Both the position numbers and the translations under genes were made by a program. The notes under the pieces were generated by a model, which had not been told where the DNA came from, searched no databases, and saw only the letters and a list, made by a program, of their open reading frames with translations. Below, piece by piece: positions 33,471 through 44,605 of a stretch of DNA of 64,000 bases. Position 1 is the stretch's first letter, and each line of letters starts with the position of its first letter. Source of the DNA: Marsupella aquatica (taxonomy: Eukaryota > Marchantiophyta); assembly GCA_973895155.1 (NCBI GenBank), contig OZ316894.1, positions 9,486,001 to 9,550,000 of the forward strand, in the 5' to 3' direction.

Positions 33471-34274
33471 AAACAAAGATATTGTACTAAGTGAGGAAAA
33501 AGCATTTCAGTCAACAAATATCTTTGTTTCGAGATTTTGTATGTACTTGAAACTCAACTATGAGCGTCCAGTCGAATCAAATTAGATGCATAATTCCACA
33601 TCACGCGACTCTTATAGTACGTGGATTTCAATGAAAATGTCAAGCTCGAATCCTTGCTTGATTCAAAATGTTACATAAAGATCCTTATGCTCTAACCACG
33701 TAGGAGAGGAGTTGTAAAGTTAATCCTCACTGTTCTATCGAAACAAATTAAACATTTACGATCACCACTCACTACAAGTCTTGGTAGGTTCATTCTCAGA
33801 GTGACCTTGTCCCTCCAGCCAGTTACTCCATTAGAGTTCAGTAAAGTTCTAGGTCACCAGTTACTCCATCAGAGTTCAGTAAAGTTCCAGATCACCACTC
33901 ATTGCATGTTTTGGTAGGTTCATTCTCACAGTACGTGATCATGTCTCTGGAGCCAGTCACTCCATTAGGGTCTCAAACCTCAAAGTTTGATGACCATTAT
34001 GGACAAAAAAGTTATAGAACACCAAATTCATAATCCATAGCTCTTTGCCCTAAAGATCATGTCGTGACATATAGTATCGTAGCCATAGTGTATCAAAAAC
34101 ATACAAGTCACCGACAATGCATATGTGCAAGCTGCTAGCAACCAACATGCATAGAAAAAGTCCAATCACATTCACAAGTGCCAAGAAAAAGCAAATGAAG
34201 TGGTATGTACGTAGTGGAGGTGTAAACCTCTGTATCCCCCCCAGACCACAGCCAAAAGGAGGGCTGAAGAAAAT
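33471..34274. other. Flank of the Gypsy element with a short duplication
   Basis: At about 33820-33890 the block AGTTACTCCAT...AGAGTTCAGTAAAGTTC occurs twice, and TTGGTAGGTTCATTCTCA recurs at 33781 and 33911. No recognisable 3' LTR is seen between here and the end of the Gypsy coding region. Confidence 0.45.
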
Positions 34275-34433
34275 TCAGGTAGCACGTGGAGCACAAGAAG
34301 GGCAAAACCATAACCCTTCTAGCACCTAGGTAAGTTCAGGCCGAAGGCAGAAAAGATGGTACCCTCCATTGCAATTGTCACACAGCAGCATCTGGTCAGC
34401 ATCATCAATTCGCAAACACACTTTGCAAGGGTA
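34275..34433 (-). pseudogene. PHD finger at the integrase C-terminus
   Basis: The Cys/His pattern is C4HC3: CKVC, then CDNC, YH and FC in LLCDNCNGGYHLFC, then after LRPELT a TAG, then VLEGLWFCPSC. A stop TGA at 34277-34275 ends the protein shortly after. PHD fingers usually read the histone H3 tail (K4 state). Apart from the single TAG every metal ligand and the Trp before the last CxxC pair are present. Many Gypsy elements carry a chromodomain at this place. Confidence 0.8.
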
Positions 34434-35725
34434 GTCCACAGGTGGAATCCAGGTAGAAGTCACAATGGTGGGATCCAGGTTAGGCAGACGACAAGGGGCG
34501 CAATTCTTGGCATTGTCAGCAATTGTGCGCCCATCTGCCCCTTGTAACTCTAGCACTCCAGACGGTCGAATAGCTTTAACCCTGAGAATAGTACGACTGG
34601 TAGAGGTGTCCAGGGTGTCGTTAGCTTGCCGTTGCAAGTACACAAAATCTCCCACTTCAAACTTCCTGACCTTGGGCTGAAAAGTGCCCCCTCGTGTGTG
34701 TGCATAACGCAGTGTGTCCCTGTGCTGTGCGATGGCCAAATTCCATGGCCATGGGCATAACCCTCCTGAATAGGGCAGCCTTCTCAGAGATCACATCAGA
34801 CCAAGTCACAGCTCAATCCAAGTCTACCACTTGAAGCATGTAAGCAGCAATAGCAGAAGGTGTAATTGGGTGACGACCAAACAACAAGAAGTAGGGAGAA
34901 AAGTTAGACAGTGATGCATGTCTGGACATCCTATACCCCATGGCAATGTAGGGTAAGGCCAGGTCCCAATCCTCCTTGTTTTTGGTGAGGCAAATCTTCC
35001 GGAGACCCTTCTTGCATGTCTGAACCATGCGCTCTGCCAAGCCATCTGCCTGTGGGTGATCTCGTGATGTTCGGCGATGATCAATGAGGGCCTAATCAAG
35101 CAGCTCCTGGAACTCTCCTCTAAACTCTGAGCCCTGGTCAGTGAGACATTCTGCACAAGCTCCAAAGCGACTGAGAACTTGTTGCAGGAATGCCTGGCTG
35201 GTGCTACGGGAGGTCTTTATCTGGCAATGCCACAAGTTCTATCCACTTGGAGAAATGCTCTATCATGATCATGATGTAGAGATTACCCCAAGACGTGAGG
35301 GGTAATTCTCCAGCCAAATCACATGACCAGCGATAAAACATGCCCTGAATAGGGAGTGGATGAAGTTAAGTGTGGGTTGTCGAGATGTGAAAGAAGTCCT
35401 CACCCTATCACACTGTTCACACCGGGCAATAACATCTCGAACCTAGCCATGCATGCCTCTCCAATGATAATGAGGGACCAAGAGGCTGTAAGTCCTCTTA
35501 ACGCCAAAATGACCACGCTCATAATGTACTTTACGGATAAGGCCAACCCTCTCATAAATGGGTGGAACCACCACTTCCCTGTCTGGCAAGCAGCGCACGA
35601 GATGATCTCCCTTCCACAAGTAACGCTTGGACCTTTGCTGAATTCGGTCTCTCTGGGCAGCAGTAACATGTATGGGGTACTCCCCATGCTACAGAAATCT
35701 TAGAGTGTCGCTGTCCTCCCATAGT
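34434..35725 (-). pseudogene. Gypsy integrase (broken)
   Basis: Spread over three frames. The zinc-binding part has HYERGHFG ... CEQCDRVR (about 35530-35400). The core has WSCDLAGELPL (first Asp), LTDQGSEFRGEF (second Asp) and LAERMVQTCKKGLRK (Glu). The C-terminal part has FEVGDFVYLQRQAND and ELQGADGRT, like the DNA-binding end of Gypsy integrases. A frameshift near 35725 separates it from RNase H, another lies in the core near 35210, and a further one is needed near 34740-34800. TAG codons lie near 35446 and 35093. Confidence 0.8.
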
Positions 35726-37590
35726 CCACCACAGGTTGGTCAACAACATAGCATGGCAGCAAAGCAAGATAGGTCGATGCATGAAATGTAGGCAGGATGG
35801 AAACCTGGTCAAAATCTTGCCGTGCATCTGAGGAATCATCAGAGGTAATCAAAGGGCTGTGGGACATAGTGTCAGCATTCTGATGTGTCACACCAGGCCT
35901 ATGAATTACCTCAAAATCATACTCCTGGAGTATGAGGGCCCAACGAGCAAGCTTGCCAGTAAGCTTGTCGTTGGTCATCAACCACTTCAAGGGCTGGTGG
36001 TCGGTGTAGAGAACAAACCTGGTCCCATAGAGGTAGGGCCTATAATGTATGACAGCCCACACAACAGCAAGGCATTCACCCTCATAAGAAGAATAATGAC
36101 TCTCTGCCTGATTGTTGCTCCTGGATGCATAGGCAATGACGTACTCTTTACCTTCCTCATCATGCTGGCCCAGAATGGCACCAATCCCAAGGGCACTCCA
36201 ATCTGTGTGTAGCACAGAGACCTTGCTGAAATCAGGTCTTCTCAGCATCGGGTATTCTGAGAGCTTCTCCTTCAAAGTGGCAAATGCTGCCTCAGCATCT
36301 GTACTCCATGTCCGAGTCACATTCTTTTTCAACAAAGCATACAATGGGTGTGCAATGGTATTGAAATCTTTGATGTAGATCCGGTAGTAATTGCACAACC
36401 CAATAAAACTCCTCAAAGTGTGAACATCGATAGGAGTGGGCATTTCCAAGATGGATACCACCTTGGCCCAGTGAGCCATGGTTCCATTTGGAAGAATGCG
36501 GTGCCCAAGGTATACTACTGATCTGACAGCAAATTCACACTTCTTGGGGTGTATCTTTAGGTTCACCTTCTTAAGCCTCATGAATAGCTCCTCAAGGTCA
36601 AGTAGATGTTGGTCAAATCCTTTGTTGTGGACCAACACATCATCAATGTAGCATTTCAGAAACTCAGCACCTTGAAGAACCTGGTCCATGACTCTTTGAA
36701 AGAATATGGGCGCATTCTTCAAGCCAAATGGCATCACCAACCACTCCCATAGTTGGTTACTACCATGGAAAGTTGTTTTCTTGCGGTCCTTTGCAAGCAA
36801 CAAAATCTGGTTAAAGCCTTGCCTTAGATCCACAAGAGTGAAGATGTCTGAGTCTCCAATGCTGTCAAATAGCTCCTCTGGCCGTGGCATGGGGTACCTG
36901 TCCTGGGGTGTGACCAGGTTCAATGGCCTATAGTCCCCACACATGCGCTTCTCTGTCCACAATCCACTAGAATCCTTCTTTGCTGGCATCATTGTAGCTG
37001 CTGCAAAATCTGATGTACATGGCTGAATAAGACCAGCTTCATAGAGCTCTTGGCATCTCTCATCCACCAGCTGCCACTCATGCTTACTCAAACGATGTCT
37101 CCGCCTGAAGATAGGTGTTTCATCAACCAACTCAATGGAGAACTGCATAGTCTTGCACTTACCCAAGTCCTTCATAGAGAAAGCAAACACATTCTCATGC
37201 TTGAGGAGCAAATTCAGCAGCTGGTCCTTCTGTCTTTTACTCAGGTGGTTGCCCATGATGAATGTGTAGTTGGCAACACTAGGAATAGGACCTGATGTAC
37301 TCGTGCTTGAAGAGCCAGAAGTGCCAGCCTCTCCACTGTCCAAGCTGCTAGCATGCTGCTGATAAGGTGATGAGGCCTCTCCAAGGCCTGCTGTATCTGT
37401 TGCTCTGGTCTGATCCACACCATGAAACTCAGAAATAATGTCAGCCACATTACAAGGGACCTCCTCCCCCCCAACACTTGGACTGAAGTGGTGAGTGTTG
37501 GACAGAGGTAAGTGCACCTGGTCTGGATGCCATGTAGCAGCACCATGGAGTGGTAGGGCTGGAACTCCTGATGCTAGATGAATGTACATC
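35700..37590 (-). pseudogene. Gypsy reverse transcriptase and RNase H
   Basis: In the 864-residue frame starting at 38294, RT spans about 340-600 with CGDYRPLNLVT, FTLVDLRQGF, MPFGLKNAP and the catalytic YIDDVLV (549-555). RNase H spans about 690-800 with VLHTDWSALGIGAILGQ, YASR, SSYEGECLAV and LYTDHQPLKW, ending in the family-typical RPGVTHQNADTMS. This part is continuous and well kept. It is translated directly behind the methyltransferase domain, with a roughly 110-residue Ser/Gly/Thr-rich linker between them. Confidence 0.92.
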
Positions 37591-37619
37591 TGAAAAAGGA
37601 TGCAAGTGACCAAAAGCCA

Positions 37620-38552
37620 AGTGAGAGCATTAAGATCCATTACCCTGCCAAGTAAAGCATTCCTGGCCAGCCTGGTGATTTTGGTGTGACCTGTAGTACT
37701 GGGTTGGAAGCCCATAGCCCGTTCTCTCTCCTCATGACTAGGTTCATCCCATGTACCGGTAGAATGTCGATAAACCAGGCCAGGACCATCAGTGCCCTGA
37801 AAATCATGTGCACCTGGAAAGGACACAAATATAGGCCAAGCAGCACGGGGCTGTCCAATGGTATTGGCTGGATACCAAGGTGCTGGCTCTTGCCGTGTAA
37901 CTGGTTGGCAAGAACTGTCAGGATCCAAAATCTGGTCCACTGTGAGGTTAGTGTCCCTGGATGTGTGGTGAAGAGCTAACTCCAACAAGGAAGGTGGTGC
38001 AAGGTTAGTCCAAAAGTTACGAAGACGATGTGCATAAGAACCACAGTGCACTGCATCAATGAGAAGGGGTGGTCCCAAGTAGTGTTGGAGCACACTGAAA
38101 TCCTCTTTGACCTGTGGACGCTGGTCAAACTGAGATGGAGTATTCTCAATGATATAACCAACAGCAGGATAAAGGGATTGAGCCCAGGTGAGAATCTGAA
38201 CCAATGCTGTGAAAAGGCCAGAACAAGAATCATGCAGTCCAGCACCATGACCAGCAGCTGAAAACCCTTGGCATTCCCAACCAGCTATGATCAAATCAAG
38301 GGAGCCAAGAAGGGTTAAGTGCCGGTGCTAGACAAGCTGGATATCTGGAGGAAAGAAAGAAAATGCAGACTTCCATGCACTATGTGGAAACTGCTGAGGA
38401 AATCGCTCTGAAAATTCCAGCAGACGGGATTCAGCCACTTGCCTTGCACCTGGATCAATATCCACATAGATGTAGTGCTTCACCACCATGCCAGACTGTA
38501 GGAGAGCTTCCAGGCCTATAGAAATGCCACCAAAAAGCTCAAGCAATGTAAG
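37620..38552 (-). pseudogene. Cytosine-5 DNA methyltransferase domain in the Gypsy polyprotein
   Basis: The domain runs across one in-frame TAG at 38330-38328. Before it, GLTLLELFGGISIGLEALL is the SAM-binding motif I and YIYVDIDPGARQVAESRL motif II. After it, IIAGWECQGFSAAGHG carries the catalytic-loop Cys (motif IV, with Glu where PCQ or PCN is usual), VGYIIENT is motif VI (ENV type), and YAHRLRNFWTNL resembles the AHRARYFWGNL segment of DNMT3 enzymes. EERERAMGF and LLGRVMDLNALTWLL give the closing motifs IX-X. It adds 5-methyl groups to cytosine in DNA in known families. Similarity to DNMT3/DRM-like enzymes is my reading of motifs only. An active enzyme is not expected from this copy because of the TAG. 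Confidence 0.85.
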
Positions 38553-38579
38553 GCCATCCGGAGCAGGAGTCCATATAAC

Positions 38580-40091
38580 TGGTGCGCTCAAGATTGGGGC
38601 TATTGGCTGTCCATTGTGCTGCCCAAGGTCTTCAAACTTGTGCAATGCAGCCACCAAAGGTCCATGGGCTGCTTGGAGCCGTTGTACCACCTTTGGTTGA
38701 TGATCCACGTTGCTGGAAAGTGCTGCTATACATGCAGTAGCATGTGCAGCAGCCACCTCATCGTCATCCTCCTCAATCCAATCTTGCAATGGGTGGTTGA
38801 CATAGGTAGCTGTGTGCACTGCTTTCAACACACATTGGTGAGCCATAGGTGTATGGGCACCATGCAAATCAAGTGGAATGTAGCCCAAGTGTGAGCCATC
38901 AGTATGCCAATCAACTCTGTAGTATGCATGCTCATGCCAGTTGTCAATGGTAAAACCTGGTGGGAACAAAGCCTCCTGGCCAATGAGCACATCATACGTA
39001 GTGGCATTAGTAACCAAACATCTGACTGGGAAATGCAGTTCTTGATCTGTACCTCCATTAAAAGTGAGAGTGAGTAAAGTAGACCTCTCACCCAGCACAT
39101 CCTCCACAGTGCCACTAGCAGTCCGAATGTGCCACTTGGATTGCTGTAAATGATCAGTCAACAGTCCCATCTTCTTGGCAAACTGAATGCCCAATATCAC
39201 TGGTTGAGCACCTATGTCTAGCATGACCACCTGAGGAGTGTGACCCTCCAACTTGACCACTGAATTCCTGTTGTCAACAATGGCAATGGTGGTGGAAACT
39301 GAAGTCCTGTCACTAGGCACCACTCTCGGCAAATGATGAGGTGCCTTGTGAAGGGAGTTAGTGTCCACGGTCTTTCCACTCAACAACATAGCCAGGAAAG
39401 ATGGAGCAGCATGACCAGAATCAAGTGTAGCTCTGGTCACACAATCAGCAGCAATCGGTACTGGGGCAGCCAAACCAGTGGAAACATGTAAAGGAGAAGA
39501 AGAAGGTCCAGTATGTACATGAGATTGGACCTCAAAAACTGGTGTCACAGGGGCTGATGAAGAATGCAGTGAGCCCTCTAGCGCTCTGATGACAGCTCTA
39601 GCATCCAGCTGTAAATCATGACAACTGAAAAGTGGAGTTGTAAGAATCCTTTGTGCCATACCGGAGGTGAAATGCTCAAGCAGCTCAAGAGAAACAACTC
39701 CCTGTGAAATGTCAGCAGCACCTGGTGGTGGAATGGATGTAGCTGCAGCTCCCTCCCCCCTCGCCAACAAGGTGCGCTCTTCAGCAAGTGTGAGTGGCTG
39801 AAAAGATTGGGGCATGACAGCCCGAGCTCCCCTGGCTCTAGTCATAGGACCGGCAGCAAGACCATCAGCCTGTACAATGCAGCGTGTGAGAGCAATACGG
39901 GGGGCAGCATTGGCGTGCTGGGAAGCAAAATAAGAAGGGCAGAAGGAATCTGAAAATTCTGCTATAAGGCCAGGCTGTGTAGCAGAGGACAGCACACACT
40001 CACCCATATGAGCATCAAAGGGCAAGCCATAGAAAGAGCGGGGTAGAGGTGCTAAACTGTCAGTGGTGCCTAGGCCAGGGATGGGTTGCAC
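38580..40091 (-). pseudogene. Gypsy gag C-terminal region and aspartic protease
   Basis: In the 587-residue frame from 40091, residues 1-270 are a low-complexity Ala/Ser/Pro-rich region, and the retropepsin-like protease follows: VVMLDIGAQPVILG (active-site DIGA about residue 292) and YDVLIGQEALFPPG. It passes in frame into the methyltransferase domain. Just upstream (40092-40244) a coiled-coil-like HEVESLRAQLANIKG is preceded by two in-frame TAG codons. Confidence 0.8.
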
Positions 40092-40244
40092 GTGACCAGC
40101 CGGTTGAGAAGGACCAGTAGAGGCAGTTGACTTGCCTTTGATGTTGGCAAGTTGGGCACGTAGGGACTCAACCTCATGAGTCAGAGACTAGAGTTGAGTT
40201 GCGTGTGCGTTGTGAGCCTCCTTCTGAGCTGGTTGCTTTTGTTG

Positions 40245-41640
40245 CTACTTGGGCAATTTGTTAGCACCGGGTGCTTTGCCACTGGAAGGAGGAGCAACTG
40301 AGGCAATAGGAGCCCTCCTAGCTGGTGGGGGAGTGGAAGCAGGAGCAGGATGAGGGGTTTGCTGTCGTAGTTGCTTCCTCTCTGGGAATTGGGCAAAACA
40401 AACTGCCTCCAAGTGGCCCACTCTCCCACAAAAATCACAAGACATGTCCTCAGCAACAATATCACATTCATTAGCCTTGTGATTGGGTTACCATAGTAGT
40501 TGCAAGATGGCAGCATGAAAGCAGCATGGGCTGGCTTGGTCTTGGAACCATACTATGGCACACGGGAAGGAGTGGCCAGTGTAGGGGCAGCAGCCTGGTA
40601 CCTGGATCGCGGTGGACGTGCAATACTGCCTCATAATGTGCATGGGCCAGCTCAAGTTTCTCAGCAGTGTCATAGACATTGAGCAGGGTGTAGCTGTCTC
40701 CAAACTCTAAGAATACTTGCTGCAACACTTGCGAATGGAAAGCTGGTGTGCCCTCCAATGTGTGAAGATAGCGATGAGCAGCTTCCAGGTCAGTGATGCT
40801 CTGGGTGTCCTCCTTCAGCTTGAGAAGTCGGCGATACATCATCTTTAATGTTTCATCGCGCTGCCTCACAAAGGTGGCCAACTACATGATTTTGTCAGCA
40901 CTCTTGATTAGGAATTCCAATTCAAGAACCTGGAAAAACTCAGCCACCGGATCAGCAAAGGTAGGAGAATCAATGGTGGGAGAAATGCCTGATGTAGCCT
41001 GTGCCAAGACAGTGGGAGTAACTGGCGCAGTGGTAGGAACTGGAGTAGGAGGGGAAGTGGCAGGAGCAGCAGCATGGGCTGCAATGGCATTCTGTAAGGC
41101 CAATTATGAGGCAGCCGCAATTGCACTGGCATAGGTAGGGTTAGGCAACTGTGTGACAGCAAGCAGCTATTGAGAGTGCTGCTCATACACATCTAAAGCC
41201 TCATGGTGCACATACCTGGCTAGTTGCTTAAATGCAAAAGCATTTGTGAAATTGTTGTCGTACTTCAACTCCAATTCGTCAACGACAATGTAAAAAGTGG
41301 ATTTGAACTCACGTAAAGAAACAGTGCCTGGCCGTCCGCTGAAGCGCTCAATGCGGCCAGATGAGTGGCTAGCATCCATGTTGTATGTCGGTGAAGTTGG
41401 AACAACCACTGATGCAGAAGGGGTAAATGGCAAGGAAGTGATAGCAGGCTTCGGGTTAGTGGTGAAGCGACCGCCAAATTGAGCAGAAGGATTGTGTGGT
41501 GTGGGTGCTACTGCTTGCGGACGTCGTCAAAATTGCCGAGACTCCAATGAAATTGGCACCAATGGTCGTGGATCACTCCGTAAATGGTACCTGGGTGTCG
41601 GTGGCAATGTGCTGCTACCTCCTGGCTCATCGGCTGACAT
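40245..41640 (-). pseudogene. gag: Gypsy gag, fragmented
   Basis: Begins at the ATG 41640 (MSADEPGGSSTLPPTPRYHL). Conserved pieces are IERFSGRPGTVSLREFKSTF, FKQLARYVHHEALDVY, MMYRRLLKLKEDTQS and, after a frameshift near 40560, the zinc knuckle CDFCGRVGHLEAVC (about 40442-40401). Several stops interrupt it: TGA near 41529, and TAG or TAA near 41167, 41104 and 40882. Confidence 0.75.
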
Positions 41641-41649
41641 GCTGCATGC

Positions 41650-42470
41650 TCACCCGGGGTGCCAATGGGAAAGAAATTGACAACAAAAAAGAATGGCAGC
41701 CCCCAAGGCTAAGAAATAAAACCCACAAAGGGAACAAACAGTGCGAGGTAGAAATGTGTCGAATGTGTAAACACACAGAAAAACCGTTGGCAAAGAAAAG
41801 ACCCTTAAAAACTCCGGAAAGGCCTAATGTTGGCAGCAGTAAAGAAATCCGGGAAAAGAAAATAGAAGTGGCCCCCCTTAAGTGTATACATCGGGGCCCT
41901 GTGTGGACCCAGAAACCGGCAGCCGGCCGGCCGATTGTGTAAACACACTCTGGGCCCGGCGCCCTATGCACAGGCAGCCTGTGGAGGCCCTATGCAGGTC
42001 GTTGCGAGGTGGAAGGAAAGACAACTGCCGAAAAGAAAAGACAGACAGGCGGATTACGAGGCGGAAAGGAGGCGAGGCGGGAGGCGATGCAAAAGAAACC
42101 GGGCCAAACCGGGCCCTCTTAATGGCATGAGCCCTCCCATAGGGCTTCGTGCCCCACCTTAAGAGCTTCCGAAGGGAAGCTACGAACTCCCCCTCCCCTC
42201 CTTAATGAAATTGGGCCTGGTGCCCTGGTGACAGTATTCCCAAAGGGAACGGAGTCGAGTGTACTCCCCCTCCTCCCTTTAATGCTTCATAGGGCTGTGT
42301 GCCCTCTCCTCTCGCACTCTCGCAACCTCGCTTCAACTCCTCCCCCTCGTTAATGCTGAATGGGGCCTTGTGCCTGGCAGAAGGCTCCCGTGTGAGGGAG
42401 TTCGAATTGAACTCCCCTCCCCTCCTTTAATGCTGCCTAGGGCCTTGCGCCCCCCCTTCTCCTTATGCTT
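41650..42470 (-). repeat. Possible Gypsy 5' LTR/U3 region with degenerate repeats
   Basis: Immediately upstream of gag, TTGGCACCCCGGG at about 41665-41653 (minus strand) could be a tRNA primer binding site, which puts an LTR edge at 41666 with TGGGAAAG on the + strand. At 42110-42470 five degenerate units of about 75-85 bp repeat TTAATGCT, GGGCCTTGTGCCC-like and CTCCCCCTCC blocks. No matching LTR was found on the left side, so the call is tentative. Confidence 0.35.
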
Positions 42471-43710
42471 GTGCTCGGCTCCCCCTCCTGCCAACAGCTC
42501 CTATTAAGACCAGGGCACGATGCCCTATGTGCGTAAGGCGGAGCAAAAGGAGCGTGCGCGGCCCTATGTGCGGCCCAGGGGCATTGATGGGCCCCGAATG
42601 TGTGTATACACAGGCAGGGTAGCTGCCGGACCGGAAGCAGCTCGCGATGGCAGCTGCCGAGTAAAGAAAAAGGGGTCGCGGCCGGGGAATAGCTCACGAC
42701 GGAAATTGACCGGGGAACACCAAAAAAACGGCCTCACGTATGTCGATCAGCAGCAAGTCGCCTCCACTTTGTGATAGTCGATTGGCAGTCGTAAGTAGGT
42801 CGTGCTGCGGCCGACGGAGGCAACACTCAACGGAAGGGATCACGGACGCAACTTGGAAGGAAAAGCTGGGTTCCAATAGAAGCGTTATGTGTATACTTAC
42901 ACATAACGCGACATTAAAACCATAATTTCAACCCGTTCCTCCATTGTTGCTCAAAGAAATTGCACCGACTTCGACGGGAATTGTCTGGACCGATATAAGC
43001 AGCTGAGACAAGAATGTCTCCTACCTTCTTCCCCTCGCCGGCAACTCGACAGTTCTTCTTGAATAAAAGGCGTAAGAGAAACAATTGTACTGAAATCGAA
43101 TCGAAAACCGGCAGGATGCCAAGATCGGCCGGGAGCATCTAACAAATCTCTATGTGAATCCCGTGTACGGAACCGACGAGCACTGTCTGAGCTCTGTCAA
43201 CAACGATTCAAGAAGAACTGAAAACCAACAAAGAAAGACATGCCCTAAGTAGATCAAGTCAAGACGTCACACTAACAAGCACGTTTTGCTTCAAGAACGG
43301 CCCAGATTTGCTACAAGAACATGACACTAACTCAAGTAGTACACTAGCCCTAACTACATACCTAGCGGGCATGCAAGGGACATGCCGATGTGCACAAGCG
43401 GCACTGTCCCTCGGCATGACAATCAGCCATATGCCATGATCATAAGTCCCTCTAGAGGCTAGTGGACTTATGATCATGCCAAAAAGCTGTTGCCATTGTT
43501 TATGGCCAAAAACCCTAAAAAATATAAAATAACCTTGTGAAAAAAGCTATGGCCATCTGTTTATGGCGAAAATCAGCAGCTATAACTAAGAACTGTAAGA
43601 TGTGCTATTAGAGTTCACTGAATGTTAAATATATTGTAGGCCATTTAGGTCTCTAAGGACATTATTGGGCCTCTTTGGTGAACATAAGTGTGAGTAGAGT
43701 GAGCGCTTCA
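42471..43710. other. GC-rich then AT-rich flank, no gene recognised
   Basis: 42480-42860 continues the GC-rich style of the preceding region and may belong to the same LTR. After that I see only ordinary intergenic DNA. Frames open on both strands lack motifs. Confidence 0.35.
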
Positions 43711-43880
43711 TTTTCTACACAAGCGTCTTCAAACGTTTGCTCAATGGTAAAAAATGAAACAAACTCATTTTTCAAGAAGGCGCTGCAGTTTTCTACACAA
43801 GAGTCTTGAAAAGTTTGCTCAATGGTAATAAAACAAAACAAACTCATTTTTCAAGAAGGCGCTGCAGTTTTCTACACACT
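43711..43880. repeat. 78-bp tandem repeat, two copies and a part
   Basis: Units start TTTTCTACACA at 43711, 43789 and 43868. Both full copies end AAGAAGGCGCTGCAG. The copies are nearly identical. Confidence 0.9.
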
Positions 43881-43954
43881 GCCTTGAGATTCTATGGCAA
43901 TGATCTTTTGCTGATTGAGTCTGGGTCTTATGGGACAGTTGTTGTGGAATCCTA

Positions 43955-44345
43955 TTTTTGGCAAGGAGCATTGCTCTTGTTACAAAGAGTGTTTCAAGTA
44001 ATTTTGTTGCTGCATAGCATGCCTCGGACATTTTAATTTGTGGGAGTGTTGTTGTTCAATCATGCTTTTCAAAGAGCATTGACCTTGTTAAAAGGAGCAC
44101 TTCAAGTACTTTTGCAATGATTATAATACTGGAGATTTTAATTTGTGCCTGCTTATACTGTGGTAGGCATGCAACATTGTTTCCCCGCCAGTAGTGTAAA
44201 AGGAATGCAAGTGAGCAGCAGCTGAGAATATTTTCTTATGCATTTACAATCTGTTTCTCTCACTATTTGGCATAATGTGGTGGTGACTGTGTCACAATCC
44301 ATGGGGATTGCCAGTGACTACCCTTGGTCAGAACATGCTCTATCC
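43955..44345. repeat. Dispersed repeat matching 31590-32110
   Basis: Shares GCATTGCTCTTGTTACAAAG, GGAGATTTTAATTTGTGC-like blocks and CCATGGGGAT with the copy near 31590-32110. This is an interspersed family in the same orientation. Confidence 0.5.
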
Positions 44346-44605
44346 TTTCTTTCCAGATTTTGAGTCATAAGTCTACATAGGGGGAGTATGCGGGATTTCG
44401 AGTCATGAGTCTACATAGGGGGCAACCCTTTCTTCACGATTGTAGTTTTATGCTTTCGACCATGTCTGAAGTGGAAAGAATCTTCCTCAAATTATTTACG
44501 CATTTATTGCATGATTTTGCATTTTTTTGTGTACATCCTGACATCAGGGATCAAAGCTGGGCTAATCTGGCTCTAAACTTGTCCGGTAGATAGAAGAACC
44601 AAGCT

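Larger units (their letters stand above)
34275..41665 (-). mobile_element. Ty3/Gypsy retrotransposon with DNA methyltransferase and PHD domains
   Basis: Minus-strand order: gag (from 41640) with a CCHC knuckle, aspartic protease, a cytosine-5 methyltransferase-like domain, RT, RNase H, integrase (HHCC, then D-D-E core) and a C-terminal PHD finger ending at 34275. RT-RNase H-integrase order defines Ty3/Gypsy. The coding region is cut by several in-frame stops and about three frameshifts, so the copy is dead. A PBS-like TTGGCACCCCGGG sits next to a possible LTR edge at 41665/41666. I could not identify paired LTRs. Confidence 0.9.

Noticed and set aside
33630-33660. GCTCGAATCCTTGC resembling a tRNA T-arm
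   Set aside because: No matching A box or acceptor stem at tRNA spacing. No tRNA gene could be supported anywhere in the window.
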